Of a stretch of 64,000 nucleotides of DNA, positions 18,274 to 27,268 are shown piece after piece. The stretch is taken from contig NZ_CP045643.1 in NCBI RefSeq assembly GCF_009498275.1, positions 4,650,001 to 4,714,000 of the forward strand, read 5' to 3'. The position numbers and the translations under genes are program-made. Source of the stretch: Streptomyces fagopyri. Lineage in GTDB: Bacteria > Actinomycetota > Actinomycetes > Streptomycetales > Streptomycetaceae. The notes under the pieces were generated by a model. That model saw nothing but the letters and a program-made list of their open reading frames with translations. It did not search any database and had not been told where the DNA came from. Positions within the stretch are counted from its first letter, which is position 1; each line of letters starts with the position of its first letter.

Positions 18274-19974
18274 TCAGGAGACCTTGCGGCCCTTCATGCC
18301 CTGCTTGACCACTCCGGCGAGCATCGAACGGCCGAGGTCGCGCATCTCCTTGGGTCCGGAGGTGCTCGCCCACCACATGAACTTCACCATCGTGGGCGTG
18401 GTGGCCCGGAAGAACCGGAGGTCCTCGGGGCCCTTCCAGCCGAACGGGGTGTTGACCGACTCGCAGTCGCGGATCGCCTCGAAGACGATGTCCGCGGCCT
18501 TGTCACCGTCGATCTCGCCGGCCTCGTACCGCTCGCAGGTCTCGGCCGTGATGTCGAAGAGGATCTTGAAGGCGTGGCTGTCCGGCCACCACAGTCCGGT
18601 GTACGGCGCCTTCTCCATCTCCTTGAAGTGCCGGTCGTCACCGTCGAGCTGGAAGTTCTGGCGCGCCATGATCTGCCGCATGGTGGCCGGGGTGGTGAAG
18701 CAGGCCCAGACCCGGAACACCGCGTTCCACAGCCGGAAGTGGCTGAAGGCGATGTAGGAGCTGTTGACGATCTTGTCGTTGTACTCCAGGAGCCCCTGCT
18801 CCAGTCGCTCGACGTACTCGAAGCGCTCCTCGGTGAAGTCGTTCTCGCGCAGGGCGTCCAGGACCCGGTGGGCGAGCGCGTCGACGACCTCGAAGGTGTT
18901 GGACAGGCCGCGCGAGTACAGCGGGTCGATGAAGCCGGCCGCGTGCGACATCAGGCACCAGCGCGCGCCGATGGTCCGCTTGGAGGAGTACTGGATCCGG
19001 TCGGTGGAGACCCACTCGCGGATCCGCTTGGCGCCGTCGAACTGCCGCTTCACCGCCGGGTACATGTCCAGGTAGTGGTTGAACTCCTGGTCCGGCGTCA
19101 TGTCCTTCGGCTTCGGGTACAGCCGCTCGTCGAAGGTCAGACCGACACTGCAGGCCGGGTTCTTGGAGTCCTTGTAGTTGTCGAACGGGATGATCCAGAA
19201 CCAGCCGCGCTCGATGAGGTGGTGCAGGGTGCCGCCGTGGAAGGGCGACTCGGCGGGCGGCCGGAGCGCGTCCGGGTAGTTGCACACGTCGTCGTACGGC
19301 TTGATCCCCACGTAGTGCGTGAAGAGCGAGCGGGCGTGGTGCTTGTGCCGGGGCGGGTTCTCGCGCAGGTCGAACTTCTGCGCGAGCGGGGAGCGGAAGC
19401 CGCTCGCGTCGATGAGGTACTTGGCGCGGAAGACCTCGCCGTTCTTCCCGGTGACCGTGACGCCGTCGTCGTCGACGTCCAGGTCGGTGGCGAACCAGTT
19501 CTGGCGGAGCGTGCAGCCGTACTTGGCCGCGACGTTCAGGTAGTACGAATCGGTGTCCTGGCGGAAGAGGTGCACCGCCTCGGTGAGCATCTTCGGGATG
19601 ACGAACATGGTCGCCTCGGCCGGGTTGGGCTCGCTGTTCGGCCGGTGCGTGACGAAGCCGAAGCTCTGCTTGCGGCCGTGGGTCGGGCCGATGTGCTCGG
19701 TGACCGCCTTCACGTCCAGCATGTGCTTGATCTCGGGAACGTCGTAGCGCACGGCCAGAATGTGCAGCCACTCGACGAGCTGCGGGTTCTGGGACTCGCC
19801 GACGGCGAACCGGGGGTGCTGCCCGGCGTCGATGAGCACCACGTCGGCGCCCTGGCGGGCCAGGATCGCTCCCATGATCGAGCCCGCGAGGCCCGACCCC
19901 AGGATGGCTACGTCGCATTCGGTCCACTCGGCGGCCTTGTCGGCCTTCTTCGCTTCCTCAGCCTTGGTGGGCAA
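18274..19974 (-). CDS. FAD-dependent halogenase (CtcP-like)
   Basis: A 566-residue flavin halogenase. It has the GSGLAGS nucleotide-binding motif (residues 26-32), FAVGESQNPQL, the HGRKQSFGF region where the catalytic Lys of phenolic halogenases lies, and WFWIIP, which fits the WxWxIP halogenase signature, at about residue 245. LIDASGFRSPLA and SHAAGFIDPLYSRGL are also typical. It resembles the tetracycline-type CtcP group, which acts on polyketide phenols with FADH2, halide and O2. The reductant could come from the flavin reductase at 24448-24984. The start is TTG 19974 with AGAGGAG 7 nt upstream; no nearby ATG/GTG fits. Confidence 0.9.
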   Translation of the reverse strand: MPTKAEEAKKADKAAEWTECDVAILGSGLAGSIMGAILARQGADVVLIDAGQHPRFAVGESQNPQLVEWLHILAVRYDVPEIKHMLDVKAVTEHIGPTHGRKQSFGFVTHRPNSEPNPAEATMFVIPKMLTEAVHLFRQDTDSYYLNVAAKYGCTLRQNWFATDLDVDDDGVTVTGKNGEVFRAKYLIDASGFRSPLAQKFDLRENPPRHKHHARSLFTHYVGIKPYDDVCNYPDALRPPAESPFHGGTLHHLIERGWFWIIPFDNYKDSKNPACSVGLTFDERLYPKPKDMTPDQEFNHYLDMYPAVKRQFDGAKRIREWVSTDRIQYSSKRTIGARWCLMSHAAGFIDPLYSRGLSNTFEVVDALAHRVLDALRENDFTEERFEYVERLEQGLLEYNDKIVNSSYIAFSHFRLWNAVFRVWACFTTPATMRQIMARQNFQLDGDDRHFKEMEKAPYTGLWWPDSHAFKILFDITAETCERYEAGEIDGDKAADIVFEAIRDCESVNTPFGWKGPEDLRFFRATTPTMVKFMWWASTSGPKEMRDLGRSMLAGVVKQGMKGRKVS

Positions 19975-20123
19975 GACCGCACTCCTCTTTCTCGTTTCAC
20001 GGACGGATCGGATGGGTGGCGCGCGTCCTACGGGGGGTCGGGGTCGACCGGTCGGGGGGCGGGTGGTTCGAGCGGCTTCGCCGGGATCCGGTGGTTCGGG
20101 CGGCGCCGCGGAGATCCAGTGCT

Positions 20124-21596
20124 TCAGGCGGCGCGGGGCCGGCCGAACCACCGCGCGAGCGCGTCGGTCAGTCCCTCGGCGGACCCGTCGGCGCCGACCC
20201 AGGCGACGTAGCCGTCGGGGCGTACGAGGAGGTCCGCAGCCGGGGCTCCGGCGTCGGGCCGCGTCGCGGTGACGATGTCGACGCGGTCGGCCCAGCCGGC
20301 CGCGGCCTCGCGCAGCGCGGCGCTGTCGTGCAGGTCGAACAGGACCGGACGGCCCGCGTGCAGCTGCTCGTAGGTGGTGGTCCTGTCGTCACCGACCAGC
20401 AGGTCCTGGTCGGGCAGCCGGCGGCCGAGCAGCGGGTGGCCGCCCTCGACGGCCCCGTAGGTGATGTCGAGGCCGGTGACCAGACCGACGAGGTGACGCC
20501 GTACGTCCTCGATCCGGACCAGTTCGGCGAACAGGTCGCGCAGCGGCTGGGCCTCGGGGCCGCCGAGGTAGAGGGTGCGCTGGACAAGGGTGTTGTGGAC
20601 GATGCGGGCGCCGACCGGGTGGCGCTCGGAGTGGTACGTGTCGAGCAGGCCCGCGGGGGCGTGGCCCTTGACGGCCGCGGCGAGCTTCCAGCCCAGGTTG
20701 ACCACGTCGCCGACGCCCGCGCTGATGCCCTGGGCGCCGATCGGCAGGTGGATGTGGGCGGCGTCGCCGGCCAGGAAGACCCGGCCCTTGCGGTACTCGG
20801 CGGCGTGCCGGCTGGCGTCGGTGAAGTAACTGGTCCACAGCGGCCGGGCGCCGCTGATGTCCTCGCCCGTGACCCGCTGGAAGGCGGCGGCCACCTCCTC
20901 GAAGGTGGGCGGCTCCTGGGTGGGACGGACGCCCGCGCCGCGCTCGAAGACCACCACGCGGGTGGCGCCCGGGCCGAGCGGCAGGACGACGACCATGCCG
21001 GCCTCGCCGACCTCGCCGGTGGGCCGCAGCCGCAGCTGGACACCGGCGACGTCGGCCATCTTCATCTCGATGGTGGCGCTGACCCCGGGGAAGTCGATCC
21101 CGGCCAGCCGGCGGACGGTGCTGCGGGCGCCGTCGCAGCCGACGACGTACGCGGCGCGCAGGGTCTCCACTCCCTCGGGCCCCGCGACCTCGACCCGGAC
21201 GCCGTCGTCGTCCTGCGTCATGCCGATGACCTCGTGGCCCCGGCGGACGTCGGCTCCCAGGCCCACGGCCCATTTGTCGATGATCGCCTCGGTGCGCGAC
21301 TGCGGGACTCCGCGGACACCGAAATTGCCGCCCTCGACAATGCGGTAGTCGATCGGAAGTCCACCGAAATGGCCGCCGGGTATGGTCTCCAGCGGACCGA
21401 ATTCCCCGAGCAGTCCACGCTGGCCGAATTCCTCGATCGTGCGGGCCGAGAACCCCAGGGCGCGGGACTGCTGCATCGGCTGTTCCAGCCGGTCGAGCAC
21501 GATGACCGAGAGACCCGAGAGGCGGAGTTCCCCCGCGAGCATGAGCCCCGAGGGTCCTGCACCGGCAACGATCACATCGGCATTGAAAGCGTCCAT
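20124..21596 (-). CDS. FAD-dependent aromatic monooxygenase (angucycline type)
   Basis: A 490-residue class A flavoprotein hydroxylase. GAGPSGLMLAGELRLSGLSVIVLDR binds FAD; the DG motif is VVGCDGARSTVRRLAGI, and GRVFLAGDAAHIHLPIGAQG is the GD motif. A thioredoxin-like C-terminal domain ends LVRPDGYVAWVG. It resembles PgaE/JadF/AlpG-type hydroxylases acting on angucyclinones with NADPH. ATG 21596 has GAGAGGGA before it. It is the third gene of a leftward operon MFS exporter - PPOX protein - monooxygenase. Confidence 0.92.
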   Translation of the reverse strand: MDAFNADVIVAGAGPSGLMLAGELRLSGLSVIVLDRLEQPMQQSRALGFSARTIEEFGQRGLLGEFGPLETIPGGHFGGLPIDYRIVEGGNFGVRGVPQSRTEAIIDKWAVGLGADVRRGHEVIGMTQDDDGVRVEVAGPEGVETLRAAYVVGCDGARSTVRRLAGIDFPGVSATIEMKMADVAGVQLRLRPTGEVGEAGMVVVLPLGPGATRVVVFERGAGVRPTQEPPTFEEVAAAFQRVTGEDISGARPLWTSYFTDASRHAAEYRKGRVFLAGDAAHIHLPIGAQGISAGVGDVVNLGWKLAAAVKGHAPAGLLDTYHSERHPVGARIVHNTLVQRTLYLGGPEAQPLRDLFAELVRIEDVRRHLVGLVTGLDITYGAVEGGHPLLGRRLPDQDLLVGDDRTTTYEQLHAGRPVLFDLHDSAALREAAAGWADRVDIVTATRPDAGAPAADLLVRPDGYVAWVGADGSAEGLTDALARWFGRPRAA

Positions 21597-21670
21597 ATTC
21601 CCTCTCCCGCTGGCGTTTTCTCCAGTATTCCGAGGGCTCCCGGGAAGCTGAATGGCCGCCGGTACAGAGC

Positions 21671-21697
21671 TCTGACAAGTTCTGACAAGTTCGTCAG
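21671..21697 (-). promoter_or_regulatory. Tandem CTGAC repeats upstream of the monooxygenase
   Basis: TCTGACAAGT occurs twice in perfect tandem (21671-21690), followed by an inverted GTCAG at 21693-21697. A 10-bp period puts the repeats on one helix face, as for OmpR-type regulators (JadR1) or SARPs. It lies 75 bp upstream of the ATG at 21596. Similar words occur at 27109 and 43452. Confidence 0.45.
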
Positions 21698-21818
21698 GGG
21701 CGCGGCAGCTACTGCGCGGTACCGGGTGCGTACTACAGGGGGAGCATGCGAGAGGGTGCCGGAAGTGTCCTCCGGCACCCTCTCGTCCGCCCGCTTCTTC
21801 CGGGTTCACCCCCCGGGT

Positions 21819-22214
21819 TCAGTACAGGCCCATCACCCGGTCCACCGCGATCTCGATGACCGCGAGGCCCGGCGGCTGCGGCGGCTGGGACCAGTACCGC
21901 TTGGCGTAGCGGCGCATCCCCTCCACCACCCGGGGCGGGTCGGTGGAGACGGTCGCCGGGCCCTCCAGGGTGATCCAGCGTGGCCCCACCAGCTGGCACA
22001 CGGCGGCCCGGCCGCCGGCCGCGGCCAGCAGGTTGCGGGACTTGCGGCGGTGCACGGTGGTCATCACCCGGGCCAGGCCCGCCTCGCCGTCCCAGGTGAA
22101 CCGTACGGGCGCCACGTGCGGTGTGCCGTCCGGGCGCAGGGTGGTCAGGGTGCACAGGGCGTTCTCGGCGAGGAACTCCTCCGCCGCGGCGGAGAGGGGC
22201 AGTTGCTTGGACAT
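21819..22214 (-). CDS. PPOX-class (pyridoxamine oxidase-fold) F420/FMN-dependent protein
   Basis: A 131-residue split-barrel protein. LCTLTTLRPDGTPHVAPVRFTWDGE and VHRRKSRNLLAAAGGRAAVCQLVGPRWITLEG are typical of the small F420-dependent PPOX group. It could be a reductase acting on the polyketide or an F420-linked stress protein. It lies 19 bp after the MFS gene stop in the same operon. Confidence 0.85.
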   Translation of the reverse strand: MSKQLPLSAAAEEFLAENALCTLTTLRPDGTPHVAPVRFTWDGEAGLARVMTTVHRRKSRNLLAAAGGRAAVCQLVGPRWITLEGPATVSTDPPRVVEGMRRYAKRYWSQPPQPPGLAVIEIAVDRVMGLY

Positions 22215-22233
22215 GGCCGGGTCCGTTCTTCCG

Positions 22234-23724
22234 TCAGGCGTGCGCGGGCACGGCCGCGGACTGCTCGGAGGACTTGGTCAGCGGCAGCAGCACCAGGGTC
22301 ACCAGGAAGGCGGCCGCGGCGAAGCAGGCACCGACGAGGAACGCGTCGTGGAAGACGGTCGTACGGGCGTCCTGGACCAGGGCCGGGACGCCGTGGGCCT
22401 TGGCCGTCAGCTCGTCGACGCGGCGGAAGGCGTAGGTCGCCGCGACGGCCAGGCCGAGCGCGCCGCCGACTTCCTGGGCGGTGTTGATGAGGCCGGCGGC
22501 CAGACCCGACTCGCGCTCCTCGATCCCGGCGAACGCCGAGACCTGGAGCGGGACGAAGGACATGCCGAGCCCGAGGCCCATGAGGACGAAGGCGGGCAGC
22601 ACGTCCGTCAGGTACGAGGCGTCGGACGGGGTGCGCCACAGGAGCATCATGCCGGTCGCGGCGAGCGCGAGACCGACCAGCAGGACGGGCTTGGCCGCGA
22701 CCTTGGTGACGACCTGGGAGGCGATGCCGGCGCCGACGGCGGTGAGCACCGCGAGCGGCACGTACGCGAAGCCGGTCTTGACGGCGGAGTAGTCCAGGAC
22801 CTGCTGCATGAAGAGGCTGGCGAAGAAGAACAGGGTCACGCAGGTGCCGAGCAGCAGGACGGCGATGACGTTCGCGGCGCGCAGTGAGGGGCGGCGGAAG
22901 ACGCCGAGCGGCATCAGCGGCTCCTTGGCGCGGCGTTCGATCAGGACGAAGGAGACGAGCAGGAGCGCGGAGAGGACGAAGCCGCCGACGACCCGGCCGG
23001 TCGGGACGTCGGAGTCGGAGACGGTCTGGCCGAGGGTGAAGATCAGCGCGACCAGGCCACCGGTGAGGGTGACGGCACCGGCCACGTCGAAGGACCGGCT
23101 GCGTTCGTCGGAGCGGCTCTCGCCGACGACCATCGGGGCGACCAGGGCGCCGATGATGCCGATCGGCACGTTGATGAAGAAGATCCAGCGCCAGCCGGGA
23201 CCGTCGGTGAGCAGACCGCCGAGGGTGACACCGGCGACGGCGGCGAGACCGCTGAGCGCGCCCCAGGCGCCGAGCGCCTTGTTGCGGGCCGGGCCCTCCT
23301 CGAAGTTGTTGGTCAGCAGGCTGAGCGCGGCGGTGGCGATGAACGCGGCACCCAGGCCCTGCGCGCCACGGGCGCCGATCAGCATCGCGGCGTTCTGGGC
23401 GACCCCGGCGAGCAGGGAGGCGCCGGCGAACAGGAGCAGGCCGGTCTGGAGCATCCGGCGGCGGCCGAGGGTGTCGGCGAGGCGGCCGGTCAGCAGCAGG
23501 AAGCCGCCGAGGAGCATGCCGTAGGTGGTGACCACGTACTGCAGCGCGGTCGTGGAGATGTTGAGCTCGTCCTCGATGGTCGGCAGGGCGACGTTCACGA
23601 TCGAGACGTCGAGGAAGGTCATGAAGCCGGCCAGGCAGAGGAAGGCCAGGATGAGTCCGGGGCGGCGGACCGGCCCGGAGTCGCCCGCCACCGCGGGGTT
23701 GTGGGTGGACTCTTGGATGGACAT
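22234..23724 (-). CDS. MFS transporter, DHA2 (14-TMS) drug efflux family
   Basis: A 496-residue exporter with 14 predicted membrane segments. It has the motif-A variant GRLADTLGRRRML after the second helix, DVSIVNVALPTI at helix 1, and motif C-like GLAAVAGVTLGGLLTDGPGWRWIFFINVPIG. These are hallmarks of DHA2 proton antiporters for polycyclic aromatics. It probably gives self-resistance by export. ATG 23724 has GGGAG upstream. It is divergent from the HxlR gene with a shared operator at 23800. Confidence 0.93.
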   Translation of the reverse strand: MSIQESTHNPAVAGDSGPVRRPGLILAFLCLAGFMTFLDVSIVNVALPTIEDELNISTTALQYVVTTYGMLLGGFLLLTGRLADTLGRRRMLQTGLLLFAGASLLAGVAQNAAMLIGARGAQGLGAAFIATAALSLLTNNFEEGPARNKALGAWGALSGLAAVAGVTLGGLLTDGPGWRWIFFINVPIGIIGALVAPMVVGESRSDERSRSFDVAGAVTLTGGLVALIFTLGQTVSDSDVPTGRVVGGFVLSALLLVSFVLIERRAKEPLMPLGVFRRPSLRAANVIAVLLLGTCVTLFFFASLFMQQVLDYSAVKTGFAYVPLAVLTAVGAGIASQVVTKVAAKPVLLVGLALAATGMMLLWRTPSDASYLTDVLPAFVLMGLGLGMSFVPLQVSAFAGIEERESGLAAGLINTAQEVGGALGLAVAATYAFRRVDELTAKAHGVPALVQDARTTVFHDAFLVGACFAAAAFLVTLVLLPLTKSSEQSAAVPAHA

Positions 23725-23799
23725 GTCACTCCCTAGGAGCATGAGGATTCTCGGACGGGGACGTGCGGGGAGGTGCGGTTATCGCTGGCTTCTCGGAAG

Positions 23800-23840
23800 C
23801 TAGCATCCTGAGTAAAGTAGGTACCTAGAGGAAAGCGACT
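23800..23840 (+). promoter_or_regulatory. HxlR-type operator between MFS and hxlR genes
   Basis: A 41-bp block with core TAGGTACCTA (a perfect 10-bp palindrome) and flanking CTAGCATC/GGAAAGCGACT, placed between divergent genes. A near copy lies at 14258-14298. Likely bound by the HxlR protein encoded at 23862. Confidence 0.6.
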
Positions 23841-23861
23841 TCCCGGAAGGTGATGATCGGC

Positions 23862-24404
23862 ATGAAGAGCACCGCGGCCAGGAACGACAGCGCGGCGACC
23901 GGGGACGCCCGGACCGTGGGCGCCCGAACCGTGCGCGACAGGTCCGTGGGCGACAGGTCCGTGGGCGACGGCGCCGTCGCGGACGCCGCCTCGGGCCCGG
24001 CCGGGCCCGAGGCCGCGCACGCGGCCGCGGCCGGTTCCCGGCAGCCGTGTCTGATCGAACCGGTCCTCGACATCGTGTTCAGCCGCTGGACCACGCCGAT
24101 CCTGTGGACGCTCAACGCCTTCGGCACCCAGCGCTTCGTGGAGCTTCAGCGCAACATCGGCACCATCACGCCGAAGGTGCTGACACAGCGGCTGCGTCAG
24201 CTGGAGCGCGACGGACTGGTGATCCGCACGTACTTCCCCGAGGTACCGCCCCGGGTGGAGTACCAGATCAGCGACCTGGGGCGGACCCTGGCGCCGTTGT
24301 TCGCCTCGCTCACGGACTGGTCGACGGTCCACCTGCCGCTGGTGGAGCAGGCGCGCCAGGAGTTCGACACGGCGGAGGAGCAGGCCGCGGCCCGTCACCA
24401 CTGA
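23862..24404 (+). CDS. HxlR-family transcriptional regulator
   Basis: A 180-residue regulator. The N-terminal 50 residues are low complexity with tandem VGDRSVGD. The winged helix contains CLIEPVLDIVFSRWTTPILWTLNAFGTQRFVELQRNIGTITPKVLTQRLRQLERDGLV and the wing RVEYQISDLGRTLAPLF. One Cys sits at the conserved sensing position. It probably represses the divergent efflux operon in response to the product. The start may be ATG 23853 or 23862; the latter has better spacing to GGAAGG. Confidence 0.9.
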   Translation: MKSTAARNDSAATGDARTVGARTVRDRSVGDRSVGDGAVADAASGPAGPEAAHAAAAGSRQPCLIEPVLDIVFSRWTTPILWTLNAFGTQRFVELQRNIGTITPKVLTQRLRQLERDGLVIRTYFPEVPPRVEYQISDLGRTLAPLFASLTDWSTVHLPLVEQARQEFDTAEEQAAARHH

Positions 24405-24447
24405 GTCCGGCCAGCCCGTCGCGGCGCCGCCCGAGTCCCTCACCGGG

Positions 24448-24984
24448 TCACCGGCCCGGCAGGACCCGGTCGTCACCGAGTTCCCGCATGGCGCCCTGGA
24501 AGAAGATCAGCGGGTCCTCCTCCCCGGCGGGAGCGCCGAGCGAGACGACCTCGCCGAGCAGGATGGTGTGGTCGCCGCCGTCGTACTCGGCGGCCAGCCG
24601 GCACTCCAGGTGGGCCAGCGCCTCACTGAGCACCGGCAGATCGTGGACCGACCGGTGGTGCGGGACCTCCTCGATCCGGGCGGTCCGCCGGCCGGCGAAC
24701 GCCCAGGCCACCGGCTCCTGCCGCTGCGTCAGGAAGTTCACGACGAAGCCGCCGGACTCCTGGACCACCGGCAGCAGCCGGGAGTTGTCGTGCAGGCAGA
24801 TGAGCACCAGCGCCGGCTCCAGGGAGACCGAGGTGAAGGAGTTCACCGTGGCGCCCGCGGCGTTCTCGCCGCCGCCCGAGGTGATGACCGTGACACCGGT
24901 GGCGAAGTGTCCGCACACGGTGCGCAGCACACGGCCGTCGACCGGACCGAGCTGCTCGGGGATGGCTTGCGAAACGGGTATCAC
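24448..24984 (-). CDS. Flavin reductase (HpaC/JadY-like)
   Basis: A 178-residue flavin reductase-like split barrel. RVLRTVCGHFATGVTVITS and GATVNSFTSVSLEPALVLICLHDNSRLLP are the flavin-binding segments, followed by GGFVVNFLTQRQE and the pyridine-nucleotide side. Such proteins supply FADH2/FMNH2 to oxygenases and halogenases. In jadomycin and gilvocarcin pathways a homologue (JadY, GilH) serves the ring-opening oxygenase. Two candidate clients are in this cluster: the ABM oxygenase at 27269 and the halogenase. The start is GTG 24984. Confidence 0.9.
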   Translation of the reverse strand: MIPVSQAIPEQLGPVDGRVLRTVCGHFATGVTVITSGGGENAAGATVNSFTSVSLEPALVLICLHDNSRLLPVVQESGGFVVNFLTQRQEPVAWAFAGRRTARIEEVPHHRSVHDLPVLSEALAHLECRLAAEYDGGDHTILLGEVVSLGAPAGEEDPLIFFQGAMRELGDDRVLPGR

Positions 24985-25006
24985 GACAGCCCTCTCGTTC
25001 TCGGAT

Positions 25007-25115
25007 GCGGGTTACGGGTTACGGGTTACGGGGGTACGCGCACGGTTCGGACCGGGCGCGCGGGATGCAGGTGTGGGCGGGGTCGGTCGGACGGGGTCGG
25101 GCGGACGGGGTCGGG
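25007..25115. repeat. GGGTTAC and GACGGGGTCGGGCG tandem repeats
   Basis: GGGTTAC occurs three times in tandem (about 25014-25031 and flanks), followed by a 14-bp GGACGGGGTCGGGC-like unit about three times. They lie in the 272-bp gap between flavin reductase and antiporter; no gene is seen. Confidence 0.6.
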
Positions 25116-25256
25116 CGGACGGGGACCTCTGCGGTCCGCGCATCCGGGCCGCGTGCGGGGGAGGCGGACGCACGGAGGTCGGGCGGCCGGCGGTCGGAAC
25201 CCGGCAGTCGGCGTGTCGCAGACGCGGCGGCCGGAGTCGCGGCGGCCGGTCGGACC

Positions 25257-26609
25257 TCAGCCGCGTGGGCGTATGAAGTCCACGGCGGCTTCCGGGCCGT
25301 ACGGGTCCGGTTCCCCGGACACCTCCGGCACCTTCGACGCCTCGGACACACCGGTCTCCGCCGGACGGCGCCGGGACAGCAGCGGTCCCGCCATCGCCGT
25401 CGTCACGAGGGCCATGATCACGAGCATGGTGAACATGCGTCCGTCGAGCACGCCCAGGCTCACCGCGGCGTTGAGGATGATGAGTTCGGTCAGACCCCGG
25501 GTGTTCATCAGCAGCCCCAGGTCCTTCGCCTCCCGCCAGGAGAACCCGGCCAGCCGAGCCGGGAGGATCGCGCCGACCAGCTTGCCGGTGCAGGCCACCA
25601 CGATGATCGCGACGAGCGCGACGAGGTCGCCGGAGGTCAGCGCGCCGAGGTCCACGCCGAGCCCGGTGACGATGAAGAAGACCGGGAGCAGTACGACGCT
25701 GACGTGGTCCATGGGCTTGCGCAGATGCTCCGCCAGGACCATCGCGGGCTCACGGGGCATCACGAACCCGAACAGGAAGGCCCCGAAGATGGCGTGGATG
25801 CCGATCCACGTGGTCAGCCAGGCCGAGGTCAGGGCGCCCGCGCAGAGCACCGCGAGCAACGCGGACCAGCGCTCGGTGGCGGCCCAGCGCCAGACCAGAC
25901 GGGCCACCAGCGGCCGCACGACCAGCAGCATCCCCGCGACGTAGGCCGCGCTCCACAGCCCGATGCGGCCGAGGTCCGCGTAGTTGCCGTTCGCCGTGAC
26001 CAGGGCGGAGACATACGCCAGCAGGCACCAGGCGAGCAGGTCGTCGATGGCCGCGCTGGCCAGCGAGAGGGAGCCGGCCCGGGTGTCCAGCAGCTTGTTC
26101 TCGGTGAGGATGCGCGCGAGCACCGGGAAGGCGGTCACCGACATCGCGGTGCCGATGAAGGTGGCGAAGGCGACGAAGGAGATGTGATGCCCGGCCACGG
26201 TGGCGTGCTCGTCGTACAGGAACGGGGCGAGCGCCACACCCAGGCCGAACGCCATCGCGATCGACGACAGCGAGACACCCGCGGCAAGCCGGGCGTGCGG
26301 CCGGATCAGCCGCTTCTCGAACTCCCAGCCGACGACGAACATGAACAGGATCAGGCCGACCTGGGAGACCGCGGACAGCAACGGCCGCACGTCGACGGGG
26401 AAGAGACGCTCGGTCAGGTTCCCCGGCAGCAGGCCGAGAACACTGGGGCCGAGCAGGATGCCCGCGGTGATCTCACCGACCACCACCGGCTGGCGCAGCT
26501 TCTGCGCCAGCCGGCCGAGCGCGGCGCCCGCCACGAGCACCACCCCGATGTCGGCGAGCATCACCGCGAGCTTCATGTCCTGGGCGCTTGCCGCCGCGAG
26601 CGTCGTCAT
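25257..26609 (-). CDS. CPA2-type cation:proton antiporter
   Basis: A 450-residue membrane protein with about 12 segments. LADIGVVLVAGAALGRLAQKLRQPVVVGEITAGILLGPSVLGLL is the N-terminal signature, SLASAAIDDLLAWCLLAYVSALV carries the DD ion-binding pair, and NTRGLTELIILN is conserved. Kef/NapA-like antiporters are recurrent in angucycline clusters and are thought to be resistance or export factors. ATG 26609 overlaps the upstream gene (ATGA). Confidence 0.92.
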   Translation of the reverse strand: MTTLAAASAQDMKLAVMLADIGVVLVAGAALGRLAQKLRQPVVVGEITAGILLGPSVLGLLPGNLTERLFPVDVRPLLSAVSQVGLILFMFVVGWEFEKRLIRPHARLAAGVSLSSIAMAFGLGVALAPFLYDEHATVAGHHISFVAFATFIGTAMSVTAFPVLARILTENKLLDTRAGSLSLASAAIDDLLAWCLLAYVSALVTANGNYADLGRIGLWSAAYVAGMLLVVRPLVARLVWRWAATERWSALLAVLCAGALTSAWLTTWIGIHAIFGAFLFGFVMPREPAMVLAEHLRKPMDHVSVVLLPVFFIVTGLGVDLGALTSGDLVALVAIIVVACTGKLVGAILPARLAGFSWREAKDLGLLMNTRGLTELIILNAAVSLGVLDGRMFTMLVIMALVTTAMAGPLLSRRRPAETGVSEASKVPEVSGEPDPYGPEAAVDFIRPRG

Positions 26610-27055
26610 CGGGGCTCCTGTGCTCGGGGCGGGGTGCCGCGGCTCCACAGCACGCGGAAGGCCAGCGAGGAGAGCCGCCAGCCCTCGGCGGTACGGCGGG
26701 CCTCACCGGTGGCGAGGGTGCCGACCTGGAACAGGGGCTCGTCCGCCGCACCGGGATGGTGGGCATGCGTCGAGACGAGGTTCGCGCGCAGCGTGGCCCG
26801 CTCGCCGTCGTCGTCGTCGAGGGCGACGAGCGCCGGTGAACCCAGGTGCTGGGTGGCGGCGAAGGCCGTCAGCGCGTCACGGTGGTAACCGGCGAGTCCT
26901 TCGAGACCCTCGTGCCGGCTCATGGGGAACTCGACCAGGGCGTCCTTCGTGAAGAGCCCCCGCGCCCACGCGTCGTCGAGTTCGTCGTCGTCGAGACCGA
27001 TGAGGTACCGGTCCAGGAGAGTGGATATCTCTGATTCTTCCGGGCCTGGCTGCAT
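26606..27055 (-). CDS. SnoaL/NTF2-like protein
   Basis: A 149-residue NTF2-fold protein (SnoaL_4 type). ISTLLDRYLIGLDDDELDDAWARGLFTKDALVEFP starts the cone-shaped fold, with LVSTHAHHPGAADEPLFQVGTLATGEARRTAEGWRLSSLAFRVLW at the end. Members act as cyclases, hydroxylase helpers or hydratases in aromatic polyketide pathways (JadX is an NTF2-like protein of the jadomycin cluster). The exact role is unknown. ATG 27055 is chosen. It is first in an operon with the antiporter and perhaps the flavin reductase. Confidence 0.85.
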   Translation of the reverse strand: MQPGPEESEISTLLDRYLIGLDDDELDDAWARGLFTKDALVEFPMSRHEGLEGLAGYHRDALTAFAATQHLGSPALVALDDDDGERATLRANLVSTHAHHPGAADEPLFQVGTLATGEARRTAEGWRLSSLAFRVLWSRGTPPRAQEPR

Positions 27056-27268
27056 TACCCGAGCATGGCGCCCGCGCCAATCGGTGACCAAGGCCGTTTT
27101 TCACAGCTCTGACGAAGTTGCGAAAGTTCTGACACCCCCCTCGAACAATTGACAAATGAGCGGTCATTCCTGAACCGCGGAGCCTTTCACAGGGGCGGAT
27201 CCGCTTGCCATGCTGCATTCGTACCTCCATTCGCAACTCACCTTTCCTCGAACGGAAGAGACGAGAGA
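27056..27268. promoter_or_regulatory. Divergent promoter region with CTGAC repeats
   Basis: The region separates the SnoaL-like and ABM genes and is AT-richer than its surroundings. CTGAC occurs at 27109-27113 and 27129-27133 and TTGAC at 27149-27153, all 20 bp apart, giving a TTGACA -35-like box at 27149. This is the same word as upstream of 21596 and 43358, so the set may be co-regulated. Confidence 0.4.

Noticed and set aside
16402..20211. Very long plus-strand open frame (about 1269 codons)
   Set aside because: It is antisense to the oxidase and halogenase genes, which have clear family motifs; long antisense frames are usual in high-GC DNA.
25014..25031. GGGTTAC triplet repeat as telomere-like DNA
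   Set aside because: Only three copies; Streptomyces telomeres are palindromic and unlike this.
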